A DNA stretch of 64,000 bases from Bacteroidota bacterium (GTDB taxonomy: Bacteria > Bacteroidota > Bacteroidia > AKYH767-A > 2013-40CM-41-45). The position numbers and the translations under genes are program-made. Shown piece after piece: positions 36,881 to 44,775 of this stretch. The stretch covers positions 1 through 64,000 of the forward strand of contig QQVM01000021.1 in the NCBI GenBank assembly GCA_003389385.1, in the 5' to 3' direction. Below the pieces are notes generated by a model. That model was not told where the DNA came from, ran no database searches, and saw only the letters and a list, made by a program, of their open reading frames with translations. Position 1 is the first letter of the stretch. The number at the start of each line of letters is the position of its first letter.

Positions 36881-37669
36881 ATGTACTCAAACCTTATCAG
36901 TATTCATCCTGATGCCCAAATAGGTAAAAATGTTACCATTGAACCTTTCAGCACCATACATCATGATGTGGTGATTGGAGAGGGTTCATGGATAGGGAGC
37001 AACGTCACAATATTTCCAGGAGCGAGAATAGGAAACAACTGCAAAATTTTTCCCGGTGCTGTCATTTCTGCCATTCCTCAGGATCTCAAGTTTGCTGGTG
37101 AAGTGACAACCGCAGAGGTTGGTAATAATACAACCATCCGAGAGTGCGTAACCATCAATCGTGGCACATCTGCTTTAGGAAAGACAGTAGTAGGTGAGAA
37201 CAACCTTCTAATGGCATATGTGCACATAGCTCACGACTGCATAGTAGGAAATAACTGTATACTTGCTAATGGAGCCACTCTTGCCGGTCATATCATCATA
37301 AATGATTTTGCAATTATCGGTGGCTTGTCTGCCATTCATCAGTTTGTTCACATTGGTGCACATGTTATGATTTCCGGCGGATCGCTGGTTCGCAAAGATG
37401 TGCCACCCTTTGTCAAAGCCGCACACGAACCATTGTCGTACGTAGGAATTAATACTGTAGGCCTGCGACGCCGCGGTTTTTCAAATGAAAAAATAGCTGA
37501 GATTCAGGAGATATACAGAACCATTTTTGTGAAGGGCTACAATAACAGCCATGCAATTGAAATTGTGGAAAAAGAAATTTCTCAAAGCAATGAAAGGGAT
37601 GAAATCCTGTCGTTTATAAAAAATTCTTCCCGGGGCATCATGAAAGGATTCGCTGCCTCAGAAGATTAA
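36881..37669 (+). CDS. lpxA: Acyl-ACP--UDP-N-acetylglucosamine O-acyltransferase
   Basis: First step of lipid A synthesis: transfers an R-3-hydroxyacyl chain from ACP to UDP-GlcNAc. It has 262 residues, the standard length. The hexapeptide left-handed beta-helix occupies about 1-190 (SIHPDAQIGKNVTIEPFSTI and repeats), with the catalytic His in AYVHIAHDCIVGNN. The C-terminal helical domain (about 195-262; VGLRRRGFSNEKIAEIQEIY) follows. Translation is likely coupled to lpxC/fabZ. lpxB is not in the window. Confidence 0.97.
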   Translation: MYSNLISIHPDAQIGKNVTIEPFSTIHHDVVIGEGSWIGSNVTIFPGARIGNNCKIFPGAVISAIPQDLKFAGEVTTAEVGNNTTIRECVTINRGTSALGKTVVGENNLLMAYVHIAHDCIVGNNCILANGATLAGHIIINDFAIIGGLSAIHQFVHIGAHVMISGGSLVRKDVPPFVKAAHEPLSYVGINTVGLRRRGFSNEKIAEIQEIYRTIFVKGYNNSHAIEIVEKEISQSNERDEILSFIKNSSRGIMKGFAASED

Positions 37670-37679
37670 TTTCAGTTTC

Positions 37680-38300
37680 TTGGAAATCTCAATTCACAAT
37701 GCCGCTAAAAGATATCTGCATGACTGGATTTTCAGGAATCTCAGTCTGCACGTTGGGCATGGCGAACGCATTGTGGTTTTGGGTCCGAACGGATCCGGAA
37801 AATCAACATTGCTGCAGGTTATTTCAGGACAGTTGACTCTTACCGAAGGAGAAATTCAGTATACATGCAGCAGTGGTAAGATTGCTGTTGATTCGGTTTT
37901 CAGAAAGCTGTCTTATTCAGCTCCTTATCTGGAACTGATTGAGGAATTCAGTCTGATTGAATGCATTGAATTTCATTGCAAGTTTAAAGTCATGGTGAAC
38001 GGGTTCAGTCCGGAAGATGTATTAAAGATTTCCGGATTGGAAAAGAGCCGTGATAAGGTTCTCAGAAATTTCTCATCCGGAATGAAGCAGCGCCTCAAAC
38101 TCACGCTCGCAATACTCTCAGATGTGGAACTTTTGCTTCTGGATGAGCCTTGCTCAAATCTTGACAGCGATGCCATAGCATGGTACCATGGCATGATAAA
38201 TAAGTTTGCCTCGAACAGGAATATTGTAGTATGCAGCAATAATCTGGAGTATGAATACAGTTATTGTTCAAGGAGTCTAAACATCCTACAATGGAAATGA
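37680..38300 (+). CDS. Orphan ABC-type ATP-binding protein with degenerate H-loop
   Basis: A 206-residue ABC ATPase starting at a TTG (MEISIHNAAKRYLHDW); no ATG fits. Walker A is GPNGSGKST, the signature is FSSGMKQRLKL (FSSGM rather than LSGGQ), Walker B is LLLLDEPCSNLD. The position of the H-loop histidine reads CSNNLEYEY, without histidine. No permease gene is adjacent. Similar short ATPases at this spot are, as I recall, common in Bacteroidetes and are annotated as CcmA-like, but the role is unknown. It ends in an ATGA overlap with tsaE. Because it lies between lpxA and tsaE, it may serve envelope work or may not be a transporter at all. Confidence 0.8.
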   Translation: MEISIHNAAKRYLHDWIFRNLSLHVGHGERIVVLGPNGSGKSTLLQVISGQLTLTEGEIQYTCSSGKIAVDSVFRKLSYSAPYLELIEEFSLIECIEFHCKFKVMVNGFSPEDVLKISGLEKSRDKVLRNFSSGMKQRLKLTLAILSDVELLLLDEPCSNLDSDAIAWYHGMINKFASNRNIVVCSNNLEYEYSYCSRSLNILQWK

Positions 38301-38749
38301 TATTAGATGCAGAAATTACGAATATGCTTACACAAGAAACACAGGCAGCTAAGCCTGAAGACATGCATTCAGTCGCAGATCAGCTTTTGGAATTTGCCGG
38401 TCAATTAAAAATTTTTGCTTTCAAGGGAGAGATGGGGGCAGGCAAGACCACTCTGATTAAAGCGATTTGCAGTAAACTGGGAGTAAGTCAGGGTATGAGC
38501 AGTCCAACTTTTTCAATTGTAAACGAATATCATTCAAACAAGGGGGAGAGTTTGTTTCATTTTGACTTTTATCGCCTGAAAACTGAGCAGGAAGCGGTTG
38601 ACATTGGTGTTGAAGAATATTTTGCAAGTGGCAGCTACTGCTTCATTGAATGGCCGGAAAATATATTAAATTTATTGCCAGATAACAGGGTTGATATCAT
38701 CATCAGTATATCTGAAGATAAACGATTGATTACTTTTTCACATGACTGA
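38297..38749 (+). CDS. tsaE: tRNA threonylcarbamoyladenosine biosynthesis ATPase TsaE
   Basis: Partner of TsaB and TsaD in making the t6A modification next to the anticodon of ANN-decoding tRNAs. It has 150 residues from the ATG at 38297. Walker A is GEMGAGKTTL, followed by SSPTFSIVNEY, the HFDFYRL motif and ECFIEWPEN-like CFIEWPENI. The start is set by the ATGA overlap with the ABC gene; ATG 38291 and a TTG at 38264 are less likely. It overlaps ald by 8 bases, so translation of all three genes is probably coupled. Confidence 0.93.
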   Translation: MILDAEITNMLTQETQAAKPEDMHSVADQLLEFAGQLKIFAFKGEMGAGKTTLIKAICSKLGVSQGMSSPTFSIVNEYHSNKGESLFHFDFYRLKTEQEAVDIGVEEYFASGSYCFIEWPENILNLLPDNRVDIIISISEDKRLITFSHD

Positions 38750-39971
38750 ACAAATGCACAAAGGCATTTCGGCATTGGCAGCATCTGCAGTTTTGCAGCC
38801 TATGGAAGCAATGCTTGAAGTCAAAAAGCAAAAAAGACAGCTAGTAATTGGCATCCCCAAGGAAACTTCTTTTCAGGAGAACAGAATTCCACTTATCCCA
38901 GAATCAATTGCTTTGTTGGCTGCCAATGGGCATGAAATCATTGTAGAGGCTGGCGCTGGAGCAGCTTCTAATTTTCAGGATTCAGATTACAGTGAGGCTG
39001 GAGGAAGGATTGTTTACAGTCCTGAAGAGGTTTATAAATCAGAAATTGTAATCAAAGTCGCACCTCCCTCAATTGCAGAGCTGGATCTGATCCAACCAAA
39101 GCAGAATCTCATGTCCATATTGCAAATGAACATGCAGAATCCAGAATACATTCGGATGCTTTCAAAAAAGAAAGTGACCGCCATTGGCTATGAATTTATT
39201 CATGAACGTACCGGAGTGTATCCGATCATTCAGGCCATGAGCGAAATAGTGGGCAGCACATGCATTTTAATTGCCGCAGAATACCTCAGCAATGCATTCA
39301 ACGGAAAGGGTGAATTGCTTGGAGGTGTGTCCGGAATACCTCCGACCGAGGTGGTGATTATCGGTGCTGGTACCGTTGGCGAATACGCTACTCGTGTGGC
39401 AATTGGTCTTGGAGCGAATGTCAAAGTGTTTGATAATTCTATTTACCGCTTGAGACGTCTTCAGAACAGATTAGGCAGAAGAATTTATACCTCCACAATT
39501 GTTCCGAGCATACTTCTGAAAGAACTGAAGAATGCTGACGTGGCAATAGGTGCCCTTAGAAGCGACGAAGGCAGAACTCCGGTTGTTGTAACGGAGGAAA
39601 TGGTCAGCGAAATGAGAGTGGGGTCCGTGATTGTTGACGTGAGCATAGATCAGGGTGGTTGCTTTGAAACTTCCGAAATCACCAACCATTCTCAACCTGT
39701 ATTTCGAAAGTACGGAGTGGTTCACTATTGTGTTCCGAATATCGCATCCAGAGTGAGCAGAACAGCCAGCACAGCTTTGAGCAATATATTCACGCCCATT
39801 CTGCTTGAAGCAGGTGAAGCGGGAGGATTCGATGAAATGCTTTGGAAAAACAAAGCAGTTTGCAACGGAGTTTATATGTTTCGCGGAGCAATAACAAACC
39901 GTTATATAGCTGATTTTTGCAAACTTCCATTTAAGGATTTGGAACTGCTTATAGCGGCCACAAAAATCTGA
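38742..39971 (+). CDS. ald: Alanine dehydrogenase
   Basis: NAD-dependent interconversion of alanine with pyruvate and ammonia. It has 409 residues; the extra length over the 370 of the best-known enzymes is an N-terminal extension (about 1-34). The catalytic domain begins VIGIPKETSFQENRIPL with the arginine and lysine-containing substrate region, and has VIKVAPPS. The Rossmann site is VIIGAGTVGEYATRVAIGLGA; SIDQGGCFETSE and HYCVPNIASRVSRTAS follow. Its start lies inside tsaE in another frame. It converges on proline dehydrogenase with a 20-base gap. Conservation of order with tsaE suggests only shared transcription. Confidence 0.93.
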   Translation: MTEQMHKGISALAASAVLQPMEAMLEVKKQKRQLVIGIPKETSFQENRIPLIPESIALLAANGHEIIVEAGAGAASNFQDSDYSEAGGRIVYSPEEVYKSEIVIKVAPPSIAELDLIQPKQNLMSILQMNMQNPEYIRMLSKKKVTAIGYEFIHERTGVYPIIQAMSEIVGSTCILIAAEYLSNAFNGKGELLGGVSGIPPTEVVIIGAGTVGEYATRVAIGLGANVKVFDNSIYRLRRLQNRLGRRIYTSTIVPSILLKELKNADVAIGALRSDEGRTPVVVTEEMVSEMRVGSVIVDVSIDQGGCFETSEITNHSQPVFRKYGVVHYCVPNIASRVSRTASTALSNIFTPILLEAGEAGGFDEMLWKNKAVCNGVYMFRGAITNRYIADFCKLPFKDLELLIAATKI

Positions 39972-39991
39972 ATCAGTTTTTTTAAAATAAT

Positions 39992-41182
39992 TCAGGTATT
40001 GCTTCTTTCAGCTTGCCTTCTATTTATTTCTTGTGTTATCAGTGTAAGTTCCCTGCTGGTTTGGCCGGAGATCGAAGTGTTTTCCTGCGCACGCCTTATC
40101 AAATAGGGAAGTACTGAAGCAACAGGACCATAAGGAACATACTTACTTACATTATATCCCGCTGCAGCCAGATTAAAACTTATATGATCACTCATGCCCA
40201 GCAGTTGTGAGAACCAGATATTCGGATGATTATTAGGTAAGTCCTGTTCCTTCATTTGCTCTGTGAGCCTGAGGCAACTCGCCTCATTGTGAGTTCCTGC
40301 ACAAATAGAAATTATATCAAGGTTTTGCATGCAAAGTTCAAGAGCTGAATTATAGTCACGGTCGGTGGAAGGCTTATCCTTTTGAATCGGAGAGGGGTAG
40401 CCCATTTTTAATGCTCTCTCACGTTCTTTTTCCATATAAGCACCTCTGACCAGTTTGAATCCTGCTTTGTATGATTTGTTTCTGGCATGAGCTATTGCAG
40501 ATTTCAGATATGCAAGCCTGTCATGACGGTATAGCTGAATGGTATTGTAAATGATAACTTTTTCCCTGTTATACTTTGCCATCATTTCGACAGCCAGTTC
40601 ATCAATAATGTCCTGAATCCAGGAATCCTCTGCATCAATGAAAATTGGTACATTGTTCTTGTATCCGGCTTCACATATGCGTTTCACTCGTTCACTGAAA
40701 CGGTTAAATTCGCCTTGTTCATCTTCAGTCAGTCTTTGCTTGCTGTTACTTTTTTCAAGAATATACATTCTTCCGAAACCGCTCGGCTTAAAAACTGAAA
40801 AGGGAATTGATGAGTCACCTTTGGCGCGCTCCACAGTTGCAAGAGTTTGTGCAAGCGCATTATCAAAGTCCTTTTCTGATTCTCTGCCTTCTACAGAATA
40901 GTCCAGAATAGTTCCTATGCCAAAGGAACTTAGCGTTTGAATTGTATTCTGGCAATCATCAATTGATTCTCCTCCGCAAAAATGTCGGAATACTGTTTGC
41001 CTTATCAGGCCTTTTATAGGCAGTCTTAACTTCAGTGCAAGATTGACAATGGGCGGACTGATTTTTACAAGCCAGTTGTATGAGATCATTCTGAAAAGCC
41101 AATAAGCTCTTTTGAGATCAGAATCTGACTTGGATGAAAAGGCAGTTTTTGTATCGTCGAATGAGAGAAAAGAATTCTTCAT
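39992..41182 (-). CDS. Proline dehydrogenase
   Basis: FAD enzyme that oxidises proline to pyrroline-5-carboxylate, passing electrons to the membrane quinone pool. A stand-alone 396-residue form, not fused to P5C dehydrogenase. The frame is open to 41230, but MKNSFLSFDDTKTAFSSKS is the family-like start, at 41182. The beta/alpha barrel includes GIGTILDYSVEGRES, SVFKPSGFGRMYILEK, FIDAEDSW, YNTIQLYRHD, KLVRGAYMEKER with the catalytic lysine and arginine, and CAGTHNEAS. The C-terminal YNVSKYVPYGPVASVLPYLIRRAQEN carries the arginine pair that binds the proline carboxylate. It is in its own unit. Confidence 0.94.
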   Translation of the reverse strand: MKNSFLSFDDTKTAFSSKSDSDLKRAYWLFRMISYNWLVKISPPIVNLALKLRLPIKGLIRQTVFRHFCGGESIDDCQNTIQTLSSFGIGTILDYSVEGRESEKDFDNALAQTLATVERAKGDSSIPFSVFKPSGFGRMYILEKSNSKQRLTEDEQGEFNRFSERVKRICEAGYKNNVPIFIDAEDSWIQDIIDELAVEMMAKYNREKVIIYNTIQLYRHDRLAYLKSAIAHARNKSYKAGFKLVRGAYMEKERERALKMGYPSPIQKDKPSTDRDYNSALELCMQNLDIISICAGTHNEASCLRLTEQMKEQDLPNNHPNIWFSQLLGMSDHISFNLAAAGYNVSKYVPYGPVASVLPYLIRRAQENTSISGQTSRELTLITQEINRRQAERSNT

Positions 41183-41321
41183 ATTCCGGCATACAAACCT
41201 AAAGCATTCCTGCGAACCTTCAAAAATCATTTGTCAGTATCAAGAATGAATAAACTTAATTCCTCTGCAATTGTATAGGATACAAATCGATACTTCTTTG
41301 TAAATTTACCTCCATAGGCCT

Positions 41322-42446
41322 ATGCAAAAGAAAGTTTTAGGATATGAATTGTTGAAGGATTGGGGTTTCGGAAAATCTCACCCGTTTATAATTGCAGGTC
41401 CGTGCGGAGTGGAAAGCGAGGAGCAAATCCATGCTGTAGCCAAGTCTTTGAACAACAGCGTGGTGCATCTTTTCAGGGCTGGAATCTGGAAACCCAGAAC
41501 ACGGCCTGACTCTTTTCAAGGTATCGGAACTGTGGGTCTTCAATGGCTCAAAGATGCAGGGAATGAAAATAATTTGCCTGTGGCTGTCGAAGTTGCAGGC
41601 AGTAAACATGTTGAGGAGGCATTAAAGACAGGAATAGATGTGCTTTGGATTGGTGCCAGAACCACTGTAAATCCCTTTCTGGTACAGGAAATTGCAGATT
41701 CTTTACGTAACGTGGACATACCAGTATTTGTAAAGAATCCTGTTTCGCCGGATTTAGAACTTTGGATTGGCGCACTTGAGAGACTCGATCGCGCAGGTCT
41801 GCATAGAATAGGTGCTTTGCACAGAGGCTTTTCGACATATGATTCTTCCCCGTATCGAAATATCCCGAATTGGCAGATCCCAATTGAGCTGAAAAGAAGA
41901 TTTCCTGGATTGCCTCTTCTATCAGACCCAAGTCATATTTGTGGCAACAGAAAACTCATTCCTTCGGTCTCACAAACAGCTCTAGATTTGGATTTTGACG
42001 GGCTTATGATCGAAGTTCACCATGATCCGGATAATGCCTTGAGCGACAAGGAACAGCAATTGAACCCGGAATTGTTCATGGAAATTCTTTCCGGACTTGT
42101 GATCAGGAAACCATCGGCAGAGGATGTGATTTTTCTGAATCTTCTGGAAGAACTCAGAGACAGGATTGACAGAATCGACGAGAAAATTCTGATGATGATC
42201 GCAGACAGGATGAAAGTAGCGAGAGAAATAGGGATGTACAAGAAGGAGAATAACATGACGATCCTGCAGGTTGAAAGATGGAACGAAATTCTAAGAACCA
42301 GACTCAGAAGTGGTTTGAGAAAGGATCTGACACGGGAATTCGTCACCAAAATGTATGAGCTTATTCATGAAGAGTCAATATTGCATCAGACAAACGTCAT
42401 GAATACAGGTAATATGTATGAGACAAAATCAAGTAAGGATTCTTAA
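41322..42446 (+). CDS. Bifunctional DAHP synthase / chorismate mutase type II
   Basis: Joins the first step of the shikimate route (DAHP from erythrose 4-phosphate and phosphoenolpyruvate) to chorismate mutase, a fusion typical of Bacteroidetes. It has 374 residues. The DAHP synthase part (about 20-255; type I-beta) has FIIAGPCGVES, RAGIWKPRTRPDSFQGIG, WIGARTTVNPF, LLSDPSHICGNRKLIP and LMIEVHHDP. The AroQ-type mutase helices (about 280-365) contain LLEELRDRIDRIDEKILMM and ADRMKVAREIGMYKKENNM. Feedback control by the mutase domain is known in similar fusions. Its stop overlaps the aroB start by one base. Confidence 0.95.
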   Translation: MQKKVLGYELLKDWGFGKSHPFIIAGPCGVESEEQIHAVAKSLNNSVVHLFRAGIWKPRTRPDSFQGIGTVGLQWLKDAGNENNLPVAVEVAGSKHVEEALKTGIDVLWIGARTTVNPFLVQEIADSLRNVDIPVFVKNPVSPDLELWIGALERLDRAGLHRIGALHRGFSTYDSSPYRNIPNWQIPIELKRRFPGLPLLSDPSHICGNRKLIPSVSQTALDLDFDGLMIEVHHDPDNALSDKEQQLNPELFMEILSGLVIRKPSAEDVIFLNLLEELRDRIDRIDEKILMMIADRMKVAREIGMYKKENNMTILQVERWNEILRTRLRSGLRKDLTREFVTKMYELIHEESILHQTNVMNTGNMYETKSSKDS

Positions 42447-43540
42447 TGTCAGAGATATCAAAATTAGACGCATATAATATTTATACCGGAGACGATTCGT
42501 TAAAGCATCTGGATCGTCTGGTTGAGGAGAAGTATAAAAATTCAAAACTATTCATACTTGTTGATGAAAATACACGTGTATTTTGCCTGTCTGAACTCAT
42601 TCGCTTATCTGAAAATCTGAATGACTCAGTGATTCTTGAATTTAGCCCGGGTGACAGCAATAAATCCCTCAGATCATGCAGCGATTTATGGAAACGTCTC
42701 AGTGATAACCATGCAGACAGAAACAGTCTTCTGATAAATCTCGGTGGAGGAGTGGTAACTGATTTGGGTGGATTTGTCGCTTCTGTTTTCATGAGGGGAA
42801 TCGATTACCTGAATATACCAACTTCTCTACTCGGAATGGTGGATTCTGCACTCGGAGGAAAAACCGGGATCAACTATTACGGTTATAAGAATATGATTGG
42901 AACTTTTTCCAATCCCGTTGCTGTGTTCATCAATCCTGTTTTTCTTAAGACACTTCCTGAAAGGGAGCTTAAGTCAGGTTTTGCGGAAATTATCAAACAC
43001 GCACTTATCCAGAATAAAAGTTTTTGGTCCGATCTCCATGAGGTAAAGGACCTGTCTCAGACTGATTTCAATAAATTGATCAGTAAGTCAGTAAAAATAA
43101 AATCACATTTTGTTGAAGAGGATTTTCTGGACAGAGGTAGCCGGAGAGCTTTGAACTTCGGTCATACTGTCGGTCATGCTCTGGAATCTTATTCGATTCT
43201 CAACCACGAAGAGCCTGTCAGGCATGGTGAAGCCGTGGCCATCGGAATGCTTGCAGAATCATATATTTCCACTTTTCATTCGGGCCTCCCTTCTGAGCAA
43301 TTTTCAGAAATACAGAAGATGATCATAAGTCATTTTAAATACCTGCAATTAGAAGCAAGTGTGGATAAAGTGATGTCAATCATCAGCGCAGATAAGAAAA
43401 ATGAAAACTCGTCTCACAATTTTTCACTGCTCACCGAAATTGGTGCAGTCGTCATCAATCAGCAGCCTCCTGAGAACCTGATTTTGGAATCTGTCGACTT
43501 TGCGCTTAGCTTATTCCGTCAGGCTCATTCGATAAAATGA
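42446..43540 (+). CDS. aroB: 3-dehydroquinate synthase
   Basis: Second shikimate step: NAD- and metal-dependent ring closure of DAHP. It has 364 residues. NAD-binding segment NLGGGVVTDLGGFVASVFMRG, substrate loops PTSLLGMVDSALGGKTGINY and SGFAEIIKHALI, metal ligands in LNFGHTVGHALES and in RHGEAVAIGM. It overlaps its upstream neighbour by one base (TAATG) and aroA by four (ATGA), a tightly coupled operon. Confidence 0.96.
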   Translation: MSEISKLDAYNIYTGDDSLKHLDRLVEEKYKNSKLFILVDENTRVFCLSELIRLSENLNDSVILEFSPGDSNKSLRSCSDLWKRLSDNHADRNSLLINLGGGVVTDLGGFVASVFMRGIDYLNIPTSLLGMVDSALGGKTGINYYGYKNMIGTFSNPVAVFINPVFLKTLPERELKSGFAEIIKHALIQNKSFWSDLHEVKDLSQTDFNKLISKSVKIKSHFVEEDFLDRGSRRALNFGHTVGHALESYSILNHEEPVRHGEAVAIGMLAESYISTFHSGLPSEQFSEIQKMIISHFKYLQLEASVDKVMSIISADKKNENSSHNFSLLTEIGAVVINQQPPENLILESVDFALSLFRQAHSIK

Positions 43541-44775
43541 AAGTTAGAATCATTCCGCCAGTCAGAACATGCTCTGCAAAGTTGAAGCTAGCCTCATCAA
43601 AAAGCATTTCGAACAGAATTTTGATAATGCATGCCTTAGCGAATAGCTCTTCATCTATAATCAATCTCTCAAATTCCTCTGATACTTTCATATTGCAAGA
43701 AAATTTGCGGATTAATACAAATAGGGTGATTGACTGCCAGGATGCCGGAACAGTTTTCAGATTTCTCACAGCATATTATTCGGTTCATGAAGGTGAATAC
43801 ATTTTAAAGGGAACTGAAAGGATGAACCAAAGACCAATTGGTCCACTGGTAGAAGCGCTTCGCTCAATGGGCGCTGCGATTGAGTATATACAGACTGAAG
43901 GTTTTCCTCCCATCAGGATAAAAGGAGGTTCACTCAGTTGTAAAGAGGTTTCGGTGGATGCTTCTGTGAGTTCACAATTCGTTTCAGCTTTGATGATGAT
44001 CGGCCCAATGTTTCCAGAGGGTTTGATAATAAACTTGAAGAGTGATCAGGCATCTGCATCGTATGTCCAAATGACGTCAGCTTTGATGCAAAGAAATGGT
44101 GCAACTGTGAAAATTGAGGGGTCTAAAATATTTATCAATAAGGGCAGCTACAAAATGAAAAATCTGACGGTGGAGCAGGACTGGAGTTCTGCATCTTTTG
44201 TTTATGAACTAGTTGCCTTATCACCAGGTTCAGAACTAATTATTAAAGGACTTTCTGAAGATAGCATTCAGGGTGATGCTGTTTTAAAAAATTGGATGAA
44301 GTCATTTGGGGTGAGTACAGGTTTTACTGATCACCATGCAAGTATTCGTAGCTCCTCTTTAGTAGAATTGACAGAAACTCTGAGATTCGATTGCAAATCA
44401 AATCCAGATCTGGTGCCTGCGCTTGTATGCACAGCTGCCGGAATGAAATTGAAAATTGAATTGTCCGGAGTTAGAAATTTGCGAATCAAGGAAAGTGACC
44501 GCATTCAGGCATTGAAGACTGAATTGATGAAATTCAGTGTGAAAGTAGAATATAATGAAGATGAGGATGTGCTGTTTGTGGATGGTAAAGGATTAAAGCC
44601 TCCTGTATCAGAGCTAGATTCATGGAATGACCATAGGATTGCGATGGCGCTTGCTCCGCTTTCAATTGTATGCGGAAGCATTTCCATTAATAATCCTTTA
44701 GTTACTGCGAAGTCTTATCCAGAATTCTGGTCTGATATGGAAAGCTGCGGATTCAATCTGGAGTTTAAAAATTAG
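43537..44775 (+). CDS. aroA: 5-enolpyruvylshikimate-3-phosphate synthase
   Basis: Sixth step of the shikimate route, the target of glyphosate. It has 412 residues. Two inside-out alpha/beta domains are indicated by LASSKSISNRILIMHAL (the family more often has P-x-SKSISNR), DCQDAGTVFRFLTAYYS, SSQFVSALMMIGP, LTVEQDWSSASFVYE, RIKESDRIQAL and WNDHRIAMALAPL. The glycine-rich loop that normally carries the glyphosate-sensitive G-T-A-M is replaced by DAGTVFRFL, as in other Bacteroidetes, so glyphosate sensitivity cannot be predicted. It is the last gene of the operon. Its TAG overlaps the TAA of the convergent gene by two bases (TTAG). Confidence 0.94.
   Translation: MKVRIIPPVRTCSAKLKLASSKSISNRILIMHALANSSSSIINLSNSSDTFILQENLRINTNRVIDCQDAGTVFRFLTAYYSVHEGEYILKGTERMNQRPIGPLVEALRSMGAAIEYIQTEGFPPIRIKGGSLSCKEVSVDASVSSQFVSALMMIGPMFPEGLIINLKSDQASASYVQMTSALMQRNGATVKIEGSKIFINKGSYKMKNLTVEQDWSSASFVYELVALSPGSELIIKGLSEDSIQGDAVLKNWMKSFGVSTGFTDHHASIRSSSLVELTETLRFDCKSNPDLVPALVCTAAGMKLKIELSGVRNLRIKESDRIQALKTELMKFSVKVEYNEDEDVLFVDGKGLKPPVSELDSWNDHRIAMALAPLSIVCGSISINNPLVTAKSYPEFWSDMESCGFNLEFKN

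Noticed and set aside
39972-39991. Terminator between the convergent ald and proline dehydrogenase genes
   Set aside because: CTGAAT and ATTCAG can pair around an AT-rich loop, but the stem is only 6 bp and lacks a proper T-run on either strand.
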